From a virus: a stretch of 37,877 nucleotides of DNA. The stretch is taken from positions 1-37,877 of the IMG/VR virus record IMGVR_UViG_3300031578_000155; one strand, 5' to 3'. This document shows, piece after piece, positions 7,228 through 17,247 of this stretch (position 1 is the first letter of the stretch; each line of letters opens with the position of its first letter). The translations under genes were made by a program, and so were the position numbers. The notes under the pieces were generated by a model that was not told the DNA's origin, made no database searches, and saw only the letters and a list, made by a program, of their open reading frames with translations.

Positions 7228-8760
7228 ATGTTCTCGGGCCAATCCTTCCCGGCGCTGGAATACGGCAACAAGATCCGCAACACGAAGATCACCGCTCATC
7301 TTCCCGGCATCGTGGCGAGCAATGGCGCCTTTGAGTACCGGGTCATGCGTTCCGCCTATGTTCGCTATCAGTGGGCGACGCCGGCGTGGAACTTTAGCTG
7401 GGCGGATCGCGAGGCGCTGTTGGCGTTTTGGAATCAGGTCGGCGGCAAGCTTCTCTCGTTCCTCTGGACCGATCCCGACCATAACAACTTCACGGCTGCC
7501 GCGCTGGGGACGGGCACGCAGATCGCGGTCCCTGCGGCTCCGTCTGTCACGGCCGATCTCAAGGCGGGCGTGATCCCGCTCGGGACTCACGAGGTGACGG
7601 TGACGGCGCTCAACGCCGAAGGCGAGACGACACCAAGCGCCTGGACCTCGGTGGCGCTGGCGCTCGATCCGCCGGCGCCGACCTTGGCCGCCTCCACATC
7701 GGCCGGGACGTTGGCGGCCGGCACCTACACCTACGGCCTGGTGTTCCACACCGCGACCGGCTACTCGCTGCTCGGGACCACGGCGGCCATTACCACCACC
7801 GCCACGGGCGAAGTGGATCTTTCCTGGACGCTCCCGCCTGACGTGACCTCGGTCGATGTCTACGGCCGGGTATCGGGCGGTCTCGCTTTGCTGGCGTCCG
7901 GTCTGTCCGGCACCACATGGACCGATACGGGCGCCGTCGGCATAGGGCCTGCCGCGCCCACCCTGGCCGCTTCGACCGCGGCCGGCACCCTGGCCGCAGG
8001 AACCTATACTTACGCGCTGGTGGCGCATACGGCGGCGGGTCATTCGCTCTTGGGCACGACCGCGGCGCTTACCACCACCGCCACGGGCCAGGTCATAATC
8101 GACTGGTCGCTTCCCTCGTATGTGACCTCCGTCGATGTGTACGGCCGCGTGGGGGGAAGCCTGGGCCTTTTGGCGAGCGGCATCACGGCCGGAACCTGGA
8201 CCGATGACGGCTCGGTGGCCGTTGGCGCGGCAGCGCCTACCGTGGCGACCGCGACCCTGGGGACCACGGCACCGACGACGGCGACCGCCACCGGCGAGAT
8301 TACGTCCACCTGGGCCGCTGTCACCGGGGCCTTGTCGTACAACGTTTATCTCGACAAGGCGCTCGCCGGGAATACCACCGCGCTGACCTTTACCGACCAA
8401 GGGGGCGCCACGGGCGGCGCGGCGCCTACTGTCAACGGTACGGGCATAACCACCTTCCCTTTGGTCGTGCCGGTCGCCGGCGCGTTGCACCCGATCTGGC
8501 ACCCGAACGCGGATCTCACGATCGATGCCGCGGGCGCTCCGATCGGTGGCTGGAATGTCGTCATCATCAACCAACAGCCGACAGTCGTGTTTCCTGCCGG
8601 CGCCTGTCCTCTGTTGGGCCAGGCGGTAACCGCCACCGGGACATTTGCCTTCGCCGTCCGGTTCAACAATGACTTCGCTTATGTGCTGCTCAACGCCGTG
8701 CACCCCACCTGGGCACCTTCGTCTGTCGATGCTATGGAAATGATAGAGGTCTTCGAGTGA
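7228..8760 (+). CDS. Distal tail / DUF2460-like minor tail protein with tandem Fn3-like modules
   Basis: 510 residues starting one base after the tape measure stop. The N-terminal ~95 residues (FPALEYGNKIRNTKIT, then FWNQVGGKLLSFLWTDPDH) and the C-terminal ~100 residues look like the two halves of a DUF2460-type distal tail protein, the first tip component after the tape measure in gene-transfer-agent-like tails. Between them are two 93-residue units, each beginning APTLAAST.AGTLA and including VDVYGR and a TWTD turn near the end, plus a third shorter relative. These resemble Fn3 or Ig-like beta-sandwiches and are probably surface-exposed adhesion modules. Confidence 0.75.
   Translation: MFSGQSFPALEYGNKIRNTKITAHLPGIVASNGAFEYRVMRSAYVRYQWATPAWNFSWADREALLAFWNQVGGKLLSFLWTDPDHNNFTAAALGTGTQIAVPAAPSVTADLKAGVIPLGTHEVTVTALNAEGETTPSAWTSVALALDPPAPTLAASTSAGTLAAGTYTYGLVFHTATGYSLLGTTAAITTTATGEVDLSWTLPPDVTSVDVYGRVSGGLALLASGLSGTTWTDTGAVGIGPAAPTLAASTAAGTLAAGTYTYALVAHTAAGHSLLGTTAALTTTATGQVIIDWSLPSYVTSVDVYGRVGGSLGLLASGITAGTWTDDGSVAVGAAAPTVATATLGTTAPTTATATGEITSTWAAVTGALSYNVYLDKALAGNTTALTFTDQGGATGGAAPTVNGTGITTFPLVVPVAGALHPIWHPNADLTIDAAGAPIGGWNVVIINQQPTVVFPAGACPLLGQAVTATGTFAFAVRFNNDFAYVLLNAVHPTWAPSSVDAMEMIEVFE
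7675..8445 (+). repeat. Tandem 279-bp coding repeats (Fn3-like modules)
   Basis: Units start at 7675, 7954 and 8233, exactly 279 bp (93 codons) apart. The first two are full-length and similar at DNA and protein level; the third is shorter and more diverged, ending with APTV near 8445. A related unit lies in the tail-fibre gene from 15717. The constant period in codons shows that whole domains were duplicated. Confidence 0.85.
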
Positions 8761-10373
8761 GGACGATCTCGGCGGATCTCCTGGCGGCCCTATCAGAAGG
8801 CAAAGTAGCGACCTTGTGCCTAGTGACGCTCAAGAACAGCAAGGTTTACGGTTACACCGACCACGATGTGCCGGTGACGATCGATGGACAGGTCTACGCG
8901 CCCGCAGCCGGCATGACGGCAATCCAGATGCACATCACCAACAACGCCTCGGTGAGTACGCAGAACCTCCAGGCGGGGTGGACGCCGATCATCTCCGAGC
9001 AAGCGGTACTGCAAGGCGTTTATGACTACGCGCAAGTCTCGTTTGCGCTGTACTCTTGGGACAACCCGGCGCTCGGGAGTGTTCCGATCTTCGCCGGTCG
9101 TTTAGGCCTCGTGAAATATACGGACCAAGGGTTCCAAGCCGATATTTTCAGCAATATGTGGTCTTTGAGCCAGTTCATCGGCATCGAGTTCACGGCCAAC
9201 TGCCGGCACCGTTTCGGCGGCGGATCGGGCGGGATCGCGAGCGTCAACATTCTCGCGATCCCGGGAGGCGGAATCCCGTATAACAGCCCACCGGGACAAT
9301 CCAACCCCAACGCCGGCGGACTTTATATCGCCGGCACCACCATCCCGCTGACGTTTACCTCGGCCGATGGATCTACGCCGACCACGCCGGCGACCGCTGT
9401 CCTCACGTCTCAGGTCGAATACCTTGGGGATGTGGGCGGTCTCAATATGTGGGAGATAGGCCTTATTCAAGTCGTGGTGACCAACCCGGGCGCCGGGTAT
9501 GTCTTCCCTGTCACGGCAACCGCCGAACAAACGGGATGCACCTTCCAGGTCAACCCGCTGGGGTCGGCAGATCCAAACGGGGTCGGATTCTGCGGCGTCA
9601 ATACGGGCGCTCTAACGTTCAAAGGCACGATTGTTGGGGAGATTATCAACGAGGTCGCCTTTTACGCGACGATCGATGCCAGCGTCCCGGCTACGCCAAA
9701 CAGCCCCAACGCTCCTAGTCTCACGGTCAACCCGGTGTACGCGCAGCAAGGCGGATCGGCTTACCTGGACCCGACGATGGGAGCGCCTTACACCTACTCG
9801 GTCTCCGCGATCGTAGACGGGGTGGAAAGCGCACCCAGCCCGACCTCGAGCGCGTATATTTTGCAGGCGCTCAATCTGCAAACGAACTGGAAGGACGTTT
9901 ATATCTTCCTGCTTAGCGGTAACCAGATCGGCAGCACGATCACCGTGGGCTGGGATGCCGTACCGAACGCGACAGCCTATAACGTCTACGGGCGGGGATC
10001 GCAGACCGTCCTTGCGACGGTTACGGGAACTTCGTGGACAGACGATGGCAGCTCTGCGGGCGGCACCGTAGCGCCGCCCTATGGCGACTATTTTGCCCAA
10101 GGCTTCCTCACGATGACCTCCGGGCAAGCAATAGGCCTGTCGCGCGAAGTGAAGTATGCGCACTCTGGCCAGATCGCCTTGTGGCTTCCTTTGGAGCGCC
10201 CGGTCGCGGTGGGCGATACGTTCACCATCACGGCCGGCTGCGTCAAGACGACATCCGCGTGCCAGTACAAGTTCAACAATCTTTCCAGCTTCGGCGGCTT
10301 CCCCGGCATCCAGCCGGAAATCATGTATCGACAACCACGAGTCCAGACAGGCGGCGGAGGCAAGAAGGGATGA
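8757..10373 (+). CDS. Baseplate hub protein, DUF2163 / phage_BR0599 type, with inserts
   Basis: 538 residues from a GTG overlapping the previous stop (GTGA). Residues 1-150 fit DUF2163 (MRTISADLLAALSEGKVATL, then YTDHDVPVTIDGQVY). The C-terminus (about 480-525: TITAGCVKTTSACQYKFNNL, then FGGFPG) fits the phage_BR0599 domain, whose cysteines may form a structural site. These two halves are normally close together; here about 300 residues are inserted, including a GAGYVFPVTA motif near 240 and an Fn3-like module near 330-440 with YNVYGRGSQTVLATVTGTSW. It forms part of the tail-tip hub in GTA-like tails. Confidence 0.8.
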   Translation: MRTISADLLAALSEGKVATLCLVTLKNSKVYGYTDHDVPVTIDGQVYAPAAGMTAIQMHITNNASVSTQNLQAGWTPIISEQAVLQGVYDYAQVSFALYSWDNPALGSVPIFAGRLGLVKYTDQGFQADIFSNMWSLSQFIGIEFTANCRHRFGGGSGGIASVNILAIPGGGIPYNSPPGQSNPNAGGLYIAGTTIPLTFTSADGSTPTTPATAVLTSQVEYLGDVGGLNMWEIGLIQVVVTNPGAGYVFPVTATAEQTGCTFQVNPLGSADPNGVGFCGVNTGALTFKGTIVGEIINEVAFYATIDASVPATPNSPNAPSLTVNPVYAQQGGSAYLDPTMGAPYTYSVSAIVDGVESAPSPTSSAYILQALNLQTNWKDVYIFLLSGNQIGSTITVGWDAVPNATAYNVYGRGSQTVLATVTGTSWTDDGSSAGGTVAPPYGDYFAQGFLTMTSGQAIGLSREVKYAHSGQIALWLPLERPVAVGDTFTITAGCVKTTSACQYKFNNLSSFGGFPGIQPEIMYRQPRVQTGGGGKKG

Positions 10374-10804
10374 TTACGCGCGATCAGCTCATCACCGAGG
10401 CTCTTACCTGGAAGGACACTCCTTACCATCACCACCAGTCTTGCAAAGGCGCCGGCTGCGATTGCGTGGGGTTAGTTTATGGGGTCTGTTTGGTGTTAGG
10501 GATTTTGCCTCCTACCTGGAAACCAGATGCGTACACACATCAATGGCACCTGCACAAGAACGAAGAAGTGCTGTTGAAGCTGCTGCATAGAGAAGGGGCG
10601 CGCCTCATTCCTTTATCTTCCGCGCAGCCGGGCGACATCGTGACCTTTCAGTATGGCCGCGTGAGTTCGCATCTCGGAATTCTTTTGCCCGGCGACCGGA
10701 TTATCCACGCGCATATGGATGTGGGGCATGTGGACATTACGCTGTTCACCGGACCCTTTAAGGCACGTGCGCGTCAGGCATTTGTGATTCCGGGGGTTGT
10801 CTAG
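10370..10804 (+). CDS. Tail-associated NlpC/P60 cell-wall peptidase
   Basis: 144 residues from the ATG at 10370 (ATGA overlap). The sequence shows a cysteine peptidase core: catalytic Cys32 in GCDCVGLV, His101 in VSSHLGIL and a further His at 113 or 115. The PGDIVTF motif precedes the His strand, as in NlpC/P60 enzymes. These cleave peptidoglycan stem peptides; in this tail position, between the DUF2163 protein and the central hub, the enzyme opens the cell wall during DNA entry. An extra His-rich run (residues 20-22) and Cys25/30 lie near the catalytic Cys. Confidence 0.88.
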   Translation: MITRDQLITEALTWKDTPYHHHQSCKGAGCDCVGLVYGVCLVLGILPPTWKPDAYTHQWHLHKNEEVLLKLLHREGARLIPLSSAQPGDIVTFQYGRVSSHLGILLPGDRIIHAHMDVGHVDITLFTGPFKARARQAFVIPGVV

Positions 10805-13800
10805 TGGCGCAAGAAGCTCCCCTCATTGGCGGTGTTGTTGGCGCCATTATCGGCACCTACTTCGGCGAGCCGGCTCTCGGTTGGATGATCGGCTCCGCGA
10901 TCGGCGGCCTGTTTGTCCCGAAGCCGATCACGCACTCCCTCACCGACCTTAATGTTCAAACATCGAGCTACGGGGTCGGTGTTCCACAAATCTTTGGCAC
11001 GCAGCGCGTCTCCGGCAACATCATCTGGGCCAGCGAGCGGGTATGGGTCAGCACCAGCGGCGGCGGCAAAGGCGGAAAAGGCGGCGGCGGTGGTGGCAAG
11101 GGTGGTGGTGGGCAAGGCTCGGGTTACTACACCGTCAATCTAGCGATTGCCATCTGCGAAGGCCCGATCATGGGCCTCAAGTCGATTTGGGCCGGCGGCA
11201 CTTTGATCTACGCCGACAGTCAATCCGTCATTGTGCCGAGCCGGGCAACGGGCGGAAAGAAAGGCGGCCAAACAGGACCCAGCTATCAGACATACACGCA
11301 GAGCGGGAACCCGATTACATCCTCTGGTGGATCCTCGGTGGGCTCTTGGACGCTTTACCACGGCACTCCTGAGCAGGGCGCCGATCCTACCGTCAACCAA
11401 GGGATCGACTACAATGGGATCGCGTACATCGTGTTCAATACGATGTACCTGGGACCATCCGGTCAGATTCCCCCGCTAACTTTCGAAATCGTGGAGCCGG
11501 TTGACGCGGGGAATATCAGCAAGCCCGCCATCGTCAACTCATTTCCAGATACCGTGGTAGTGAATGGCCGCACGCAAGCCTTAGCGCAGTATATGATCGT
11601 GGATTCCTCGGGCAACCCGATCTTCCCTACCGAGGGAAATCAAGGCGATAACCAGTGGATCAAAACGAATCCATCGGGTACGCCAATCCAAGTCGGGCCG
11701 GTACTCGAAGGATACTGGGGCCAAGGTTATGGCAACTGGGGTTTCGCACAAGGCTTTGGTTACAGTTTTGCTGTGCTTCCCGGCGCGCCTACCCCAAGCA
11801 ATCCTTACGGGAAATGGTTTGAATGGATCGATCCCGACACCGGCAGGCCTTCGTCAGAGGGGTTTATTGGCGCCGGTGATGGCCGTGGTCTGTTCGTCGA
11901 CTCGACGTATGTCTATGTGTGGCAAGGCGGCGATAATTACAACGCTACCACCGGAAACTGGAATAGCTATGGTGTTCTCGCGATCAGCTATACGAGTATG
12001 GCAATCGAGACCAAAGGGCTAAAAGACGTTCCTGGCGGTGCAGCTATCGGCATCAGAGACAATGGCTTCTTAGGCTGCAATGGCATCTTTTTCAGTAGTT
12101 CCAATGCTCTGGTATGGAACGTGGCGACCGGAAATCAGCAGCTTATCGACATCACGGCGGCTCCGTTTAATCAGCCCTCTGGTTCATCATTTCTCGGGGC
12201 CGCTACGGATGGCGCGACGCAGATTTGGACAGCGTATTCCGTGCAAGGCGGGAGCGTGTTGGTTCCTCTGGAAATCATCGTACAGCAGGATGCGACTGGC
12301 CCGATCGCGGATGTAGGAACACCGATTCCGCTGTCCGTGTCCATTGGGTATATGACCTATGCCCAAGGCAATATATGGGCCTCCGACAAGACAAACCTGT
12401 ACCAGATCGATCCTTCTACGGGCGAGATTTTGTGCACGATTGCGGGCGTTGACGCGGACTACCTTTCCTTCGACGGCACTTACCTGTGGGCACATGCTGG
12501 TTCAACGTGGTATCGCATCGCGATGGGCGGTGTATTAGCGCCGGCCGCGATCACGCTTCCCGAAGTCTGTACGATTCTGTGTGAACGGGCCGGGGTCTTG
12601 AATTATGACGTGTCCCGGCTTCCGCCCACGGCGGTCAACTTCACCCGCGCCGACACCACGGATGCGCGAAGTGTCTTAAAGGCGCTGTCCACGGCTTATA
12701 TCTTCGACATGGTGGACTCGGCTGGGACTTTGGTCTTCGTGCCGCACGGTACGGCTTCTGTCGCTATCATCCCGTTGTCCGATCTCGGCTACGGACCCGA
12801 CACACCCACGGCGCAACCGCCTTATGCCGCTACCCGGCAACAGGGCATCGACCTTCCGCGTTCGGTGCGGATTCGTTATCGCAGTGCCGCGCTGAACTGG
12901 AACAAGTACGAGCAGATATTCGCGCTGGAGTCGTATCACGAAGGGCGTGAGGTCGTGCTGGACCTGCCGCTTACTTTGGACGATCAGACGGCCTACAACA
13001 TCGCGTCGCTCGCGTGCACGATCCCGCACGCCGAACGGATGCAATATGCTTTTACCACTCCGCTCAAGTGGCTGGCGCTGGAACCTGGGGATGTGGTCAC
13101 CCTTCCCTTCGGCGTCTGCCGGATCTTGACCGTGCGTATGAAGCGCAGCTCCAACGCTTACTTGGAATTCACGGCGTGTATTGACGGGTTGAATGCCCTG
13201 GCCGGGGCCGGGTATGCCGTCCCGGCTTTGCCCAACTATCAGCCGAACGGAGCGGTGAGCTATGCCCCGGTTGTGCCGGACGGCTCCTTGCTCACGGTCC
13301 CGGTCGTCGGCGGTGCTGGACCGCATCCGGTCCAGACTGCGCCGCAGATTACGCAGGCGGTCTCGGCTCCGGGAACGGCCAAACTCGTGTTTGTGGAACC
13401 ACCGCCAGTGGACAGTCTCGATACGGCAAAGCGCTTCTATGTCGGGGCCTATACCACGGGCAACAGTTTTCCTGGCGTCGGGATCTATGTCAGCACCGAT
13501 GGCGGATCATCTTACAGCCTGCTTAGTACGGAACCCGCAGCGTCCGTGGTGGGCTATGCCTCAACTGTCCTGGGACTGCCGACGCCAACCGATGCTTTCT
13601 ACACCTGGGATCAAATCAATAGCCTAAACGTGTACGTGCAACCCGCTGGCGCGCAGCTTTCCAGCTTGCCGGACATAAACGTCTTGGCGGGCGGCAATAT
13701 GGCGATGGTCGGGGATGAACTGATCCAGTTCGCCTCGGCCGTGCTAAAAACGGACTCCCTAGGCAATTCGTACTATGCGCTGTCTCGCCTCTTGCGCGGA

Positions 13801-14340
13801 CGGCGCGGGACCGAGTGGGCAATGGGAAACCATGCCGTCAATGATTCGGTAGTATTCTTTCCGTCAAATCTGACCGAAGAACCCTACACGAATGCGATGC
13901 TCAATGTTCCGCGGCTCTATAAGGTCGTGTTTATGGGCCAGAGCTACGCCAGCGTGCCCTCGCAGTCCTACGAGCCGTCTGGAGCATCCTTGGAACCGTG
14001 GGCCGTGTGCCACGCCAAGGCGGTGCTCGATAACGCCAATCAAAAGGATTGGGTCATCAGTTGGACGCCGCGCTCGCGCACGAATGGCGATTGGGCCAGT
14101 GGTTACATCCCGACTTTGGACAGTGATGCCGCAGGCTGGAGCATTGACGTTATGAGCGGAACGACGGTGGTGCGTACCGTGAATCTGCCTGTAGGCTCCA
14201 CGCCGGCCTATTGGACCTGGACCTATACCGGCGCCATGCAAAACGCAGACGGGTTCGCAGCGGGCGGCCCGATTTCCCTGAACCTTTACCCGTTAAGCAC
14301 CGCCATTGGGCGCGGACTCGTTAGGAGCCTCACGACATGA
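10804..14340 (+). CDS. Central tail hub / host-specificity protein (GTA gp15 / lambda J-like)
   Basis: 1178 residues from a GTG whose first base is the last base of the preceding TAG. The N-terminus is hydrophobic and glycine-rich (LIGGVVGAIIGTYFGEPALG), as in many tail-tip J-type proteins. A Gly/Lys-rich loop lies near residues 85-106. The C-terminal half has the phage-tail_3-like region, including LLRGRRGTEWAMGNHA near residue 995. An insert of about 270 residues (about 300-575) has repeated Trp/Gly strands like a beta-propeller. The protein should sit at the tip, receive the tape measure end and carry receptor-facing domains. Confidence 0.85.
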   Translation: MAQEAPLIGGVVGAIIGTYFGEPALGWMIGSAIGGLFVPKPITHSLTDLNVQTSSYGVGVPQIFGTQRVSGNIIWASERVWVSTSGGGKGGKGGGGGGKGGGGQGSGYYTVNLAIAICEGPIMGLKSIWAGGTLIYADSQSVIVPSRATGGKKGGQTGPSYQTYTQSGNPITSSGGSSVGSWTLYHGTPEQGADPTVNQGIDYNGIAYIVFNTMYLGPSGQIPPLTFEIVEPVDAGNISKPAIVNSFPDTVVVNGRTQALAQYMIVDSSGNPIFPTEGNQGDNQWIKTNPSGTPIQVGPVLEGYWGQGYGNWGFAQGFGYSFAVLPGAPTPSNPYGKWFEWIDPDTGRPSSEGFIGAGDGRGLFVDSTYVYVWQGGDNYNATTGNWNSYGVLAISYTSMAIETKGLKDVPGGAAIGIRDNGFLGCNGIFFSSSNALVWNVATGNQQLIDITAAPFNQPSGSSFLGAATDGATQIWTAYSVQGGSVLVPLEIIVQQDATGPIADVGTPIPLSVSIGYMTYAQGNIWASDKTNLYQIDPSTGEILCTIAGVDADYLSFDGTYLWAHAGSTWYRIAMGGVLAPAAITLPEVCTILCERAGVLNYDVSRLPPTAVNFTRADTTDARSVLKALSTAYIFDMVDSAGTLVFVPHGTASVAIIPLSDLGYGPDTPTAQPPYAATRQQGIDLPRSVRIRYRSAALNWNKYEQIFALESYHEGREVVLDLPLTLDDQTAYNIASLACTIPHAERMQYAFTTPLKWLALEPGDVVTLPFGVCRILTVRMKRSSNAYLEFTACIDGLNALAGAGYAVPALPNYQPNGAVSYAPVVPDGSLLTVPVVGGAGPHPVQTAPQITQAVSAPGTAKLVFVEPPPVDSLDTAKRFYVGAYTTGNSFPGVGIYVSTDGGSSYSLLSTEPAASVVGYASTVLGLPTPTDAFYTWDQINSLNVYVQPAGAQLSSLPDINVLAGGNMAMVGDELIQFASAVLKTDSLGNSYYALSRLLRGRRGTEWAMGNHAVNDSVVFFPSNLTEEPYTNAMLNVPRLYKVVFMGQSYASVPSQSYEPSGASLEPWAVCHAKAVLDNANQKDWVISWTPRSRTNGDWASGYIPTLDSDAAGWSIDVMSGTTVVRTVNLPVGSTPAYWTWTYTGAMQNADGFAAGGPISLNLYPLSTAIGRGLVRSLTT

Positions 14341-17228
14341 CCGATACGCAGAATCTAGGCCTCGTTCCGATCATAAGCGGCCAGCTCCAGCCCGAGGTGC
14401 CGTTTAACGAAGACATGGACATCATCGATGCCGTTCTGTCTTCGCCGGCCGGGTTTGCGTGGAATCCGTCGACGACGACGGGGCTCACCTTTGGCTACTT
14501 TGGGGCCACCGTCTACGAGGATGGCTTGCCGACCTCTGTGGCAGGGGGGACGATCGCCACCGTAGCGAATGCCACCAACTACATCATGCGCACCAACCAA
14601 GGGGTCGTTAGCGTAAACCAGACGGGCTTCTTGGCCGGGTATGTGCCGATGGCGAAGGTAATCACCAATTCGGGCGCGATCATTCAAGTGCTGGATATGC
14701 GCCCGACTGATCGCGTGCCCGGGGGACGTTTGGTCATGAATGTGGGTGCCCCCACCGGCTTGTCGATTGCCACGGCGACCACCGGCGGCACCCTGGCGGC
14801 GAGCACCGACTTTACCTATCAGGTCTCAGCCCTCTACCCGTGGGGAGAATCGGCGGCGTCTGCGCCCATCTCGATCACGACCGGATCGAGCACGGCGACC
14901 AATGAAAACACGATCTCGTGGACGCTGCCCGCGCAGGCCACAGCCGCGAAGGTCTACGGGCGAACCGCCGGCGGTGAACTTTTCATCGCGCAAGTGGCGG
15001 CCGGCACCAATAGCTACACCGACACCGGCTCCGTGACGCCCGCTGGCGCGTTGCCGACTGGCACCCTTGATCTTAGCCCCGCACAAAACAATGTCGCATC
15101 CCTCGGCATCCAGGGGACATTGACGGGGAACACGCTTATTATCTGGCCGACCAACCCGCCCGATCCGCGCGCCGTCATCCTGGCGAACGAGACGACCGGG
15201 GCCTTTACCTTGACCGCCAAGACGGCGACCGGGAACGGGGTGACGATCGCGCAGGGCAACGGCGCCTATTGCTACACCGACGGCACCAACGTCTATTCGA
15301 CCGGCAACGGTACAGGCGCGGGGCTGGCGGGAAATAATACCTGGTCGGGCGTCCAGACCTTCGGCACGACGATCGCGCAGACACCCGGGCAAGGTGCAGG
15401 GAATCAGACACCGCTCTTTCAGACGGCGGACGGCATCGACGACTATGTGGTCAGTGGGCTTACGATTCCGGTCCCGTCGCCCATAAGCCCGACCGGCGAT
15501 CTTCAACCGGGCACGGCTTATATCATCGGCCAGCGCAACGTGCTCTCGGCCGCCGTGGCGAACACCTACCCGCAGGCCAGCGACACTTACGTGGACATGA
15601 GCGATGCCGGCGCCTTGACCTACGTCTCGGTCGCCAACGGCGCCGCCGCGCCCGCGGTGACCGCCAACAGTCTCCGGCTGGTGAAGGTGGTCACCTCCAT
15701 CACACCGCCGCCAGGAGTGCCCACGCTTGCCGCCTCGACGGCAGCCGGAACCCTCGTGGCCGCCACCTATGAGTACGAGCTGGTGGGCAACGACGGCACG
15801 GGCAACACGCTCCCTGGGCCGTCTGCCTCGATCACAACCACCGCGACGGGCGAAGTCGTGCTGACCTGGACGGAGCCCACCAACATCGTCAGCATGGACA
15901 TCTATGGGCGAGTGTCAGGAAGCCTTGGGCTTTTGGCCTCGGGCGTGACGGGCACGACCTGGACCGACACTGGGGCCGATGCGGTGGGCGCAATACCGCC
16001 CACGGTTGCAACCAGCAACTATATTGCGAGCACTACGCAACTCGCCACGACGACCCCCACGAGTCGCTTCACACCGCCTGACTTGGTGACCGGCGCCGAG
16101 ATTCAAAGTGGGCAATATATTTACGCAGACGACACCAGCACGGTCGCTAACACGATTACGCTGGCGTACACCCCCGCACTCACGGCCTTTCCCGTCGGTG
16201 TACCCCTTCTCTTTAAGGCGGCGAATACTAATACAGCCGCCGTGACGGTTGATGCCGGACCAGCCGCGACACCTTTGTATAGCCCGGATGGTGCCCTGGT
16301 AGGCGGCGAGATTGTGGCAGGTGCGTATTACGAAATGATCTTCAACGGCACGGTCCTCGTAATTACTGGCCAAACCGCTGGTATTAACACCTTCAAAAAT
16401 CCCATCGCCGTGGGGCACACCACAGAGTCTGTCATAATCGGGAGTGGCACGACACTCAAAATTAACACGATTGCGACCGTGGCTATCGGGAATGCGATTA
16501 CTGCTCAAGGAGATGCTCAAGTCGTTATTGGCGCCAATGCCGTAGGCAATAGCGGTAACCACAACGTAGTAATCGGGAATAATGCCTTTGGGACGAGTGG
16601 GTATGATAGCACTGTGGTTGGATATTACGCTGGCGCTAATGGAGGAAGCGGAGACAGTAATGTTGCCATAGGCAGTTCAGCCGGCGGCGCGATGGGAGCG
16701 GGATCGGATAATACCTGCATAGGAGCTTCAGCTTACTCCGCCGGAACGGCAGGTTACTCCAACATCCTGGCCCTCGGCTATAACGCTCAGCCCACCGCGA
16801 CTTCGCAGATCGTCCTAGGCTCGACCGCCAATACCTCGAACGTCCAGTTCGGCGGCGAGATTATCCGAAAGAACCTGCCGAATGTGTTGACTACCGCCGG
16901 CGCCTTAACGCTGACCGATATGAGCCACGCTCCGACGATCATCGACGGCGCTACGCAAACGGCGGCCTTTACGTTGACCACTGATACCGCCGCGAATCTC
17001 TTTGCCGCAGCCGGTAATCCGCCGGTCGATTTTGGTTACTCATTCCGCGTCATCAACAACGATCAGAGCGCGACCGGGTACGCAGCAACCGTGGCCGCTG
17101 GCACCGGGGTGACGATTGGCAGTACACCAAACAATGCAATCCCGAAGGGTGGCTTTGCCGACTTTGTGCTGACCTTCACGAGCAGCACGGGGGCGACTCT
17201 AACTCGGGTCGGCTCTGGCACACTGTAA
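14337..17228 (+). CDS. Tail fibre protein with Fn3-like and YadA-head-like modules
   Basis: 963 residues (ATGA overlap), the last tail gene. The N-terminus (MTDTQNLGLVPIISGQLQPE) probably attaches to the tip. Fn3-like modules occur near residues 139-243 and 461-555, the second related to the tandem units of the DUF2460-like protein. Residues about 685-845 form short repeats such as NVAIGSSAGG and NVVIGNNAFG, the pattern of YadA-type trimeric adhesin heads. The C-terminal ~120 residues are an all-beta domain. The protein is probably a trimeric receptor-binding fibre. The DNA under the YadA-like part is less GC-rich than its surroundings, suggesting separate acquisition. Confidence 0.8.
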   Translation: MTDTQNLGLVPIISGQLQPEVPFNEDMDIIDAVLSSPAGFAWNPSTTTGLTFGYFGATVYEDGLPTSVAGGTIATVANATNYIMRTNQGVVSVNQTGFLAGYVPMAKVITNSGAIIQVLDMRPTDRVPGGRLVMNVGAPTGLSIATATTGGTLAASTDFTYQVSALYPWGESAASAPISITTGSSTATNENTISWTLPAQATAAKVYGRTAGGELFIAQVAAGTNSYTDTGSVTPAGALPTGTLDLSPAQNNVASLGIQGTLTGNTLIIWPTNPPDPRAVILANETTGAFTLTAKTATGNGVTIAQGNGAYCYTDGTNVYSTGNGTGAGLAGNNTWSGVQTFGTTIAQTPGQGAGNQTPLFQTADGIDDYVVSGLTIPVPSPISPTGDLQPGTAYIIGQRNVLSAAVANTYPQASDTYVDMSDAGALTYVSVANGAAAPAVTANSLRLVKVVTSITPPPGVPTLAASTAAGTLVAATYEYELVGNDGTGNTLPGPSASITTTATGEVVLTWTEPTNIVSMDIYGRVSGSLGLLASGVTGTTWTDTGADAVGAIPPTVATSNYIASTTQLATTTPTSRFTPPDLVTGAEIQSGQYIYADDTSTVANTITLAYTPALTAFPVGVPLLFKAANTNTAAVTVDAGPAATPLYSPDGALVGGEIVAGAYYEMIFNGTVLVITGQTAGINTFKNPIAVGHTTESVIIGSGTTLKINTIATVAIGNAITAQGDAQVVIGANAVGNSGNHNVVIGNNAFGTSGYDSTVVGYYAGANGGSGDSNVAIGSSAGGAMGAGSDNTCIGASAYSAGTAGYSNILALGYNAQPTATSQIVLGSTANTSNVQFGGEIIRKNLPNVLTTAGALTLTDMSHAPTIIDGATQTAAFTLTTDTAANLFAAAGNPPVDFGYSFRVINNDQSATGYAATVAAGTGVTIGSTPNNAIPKGGFADFVLTFTSSTGATLTRVGSGTL

Positions 17229-17247
17229 CCCTTCCCTATTCCCAACC

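Noticed and set aside
7144-8703. 519-codon minus-strand frame opposite the DUF2460-like protein
   Set aside because: Its apparent repeats mirror the 279-bp Fn3-like repeats on the plus strand; low-complexity Arg/Gly composition.
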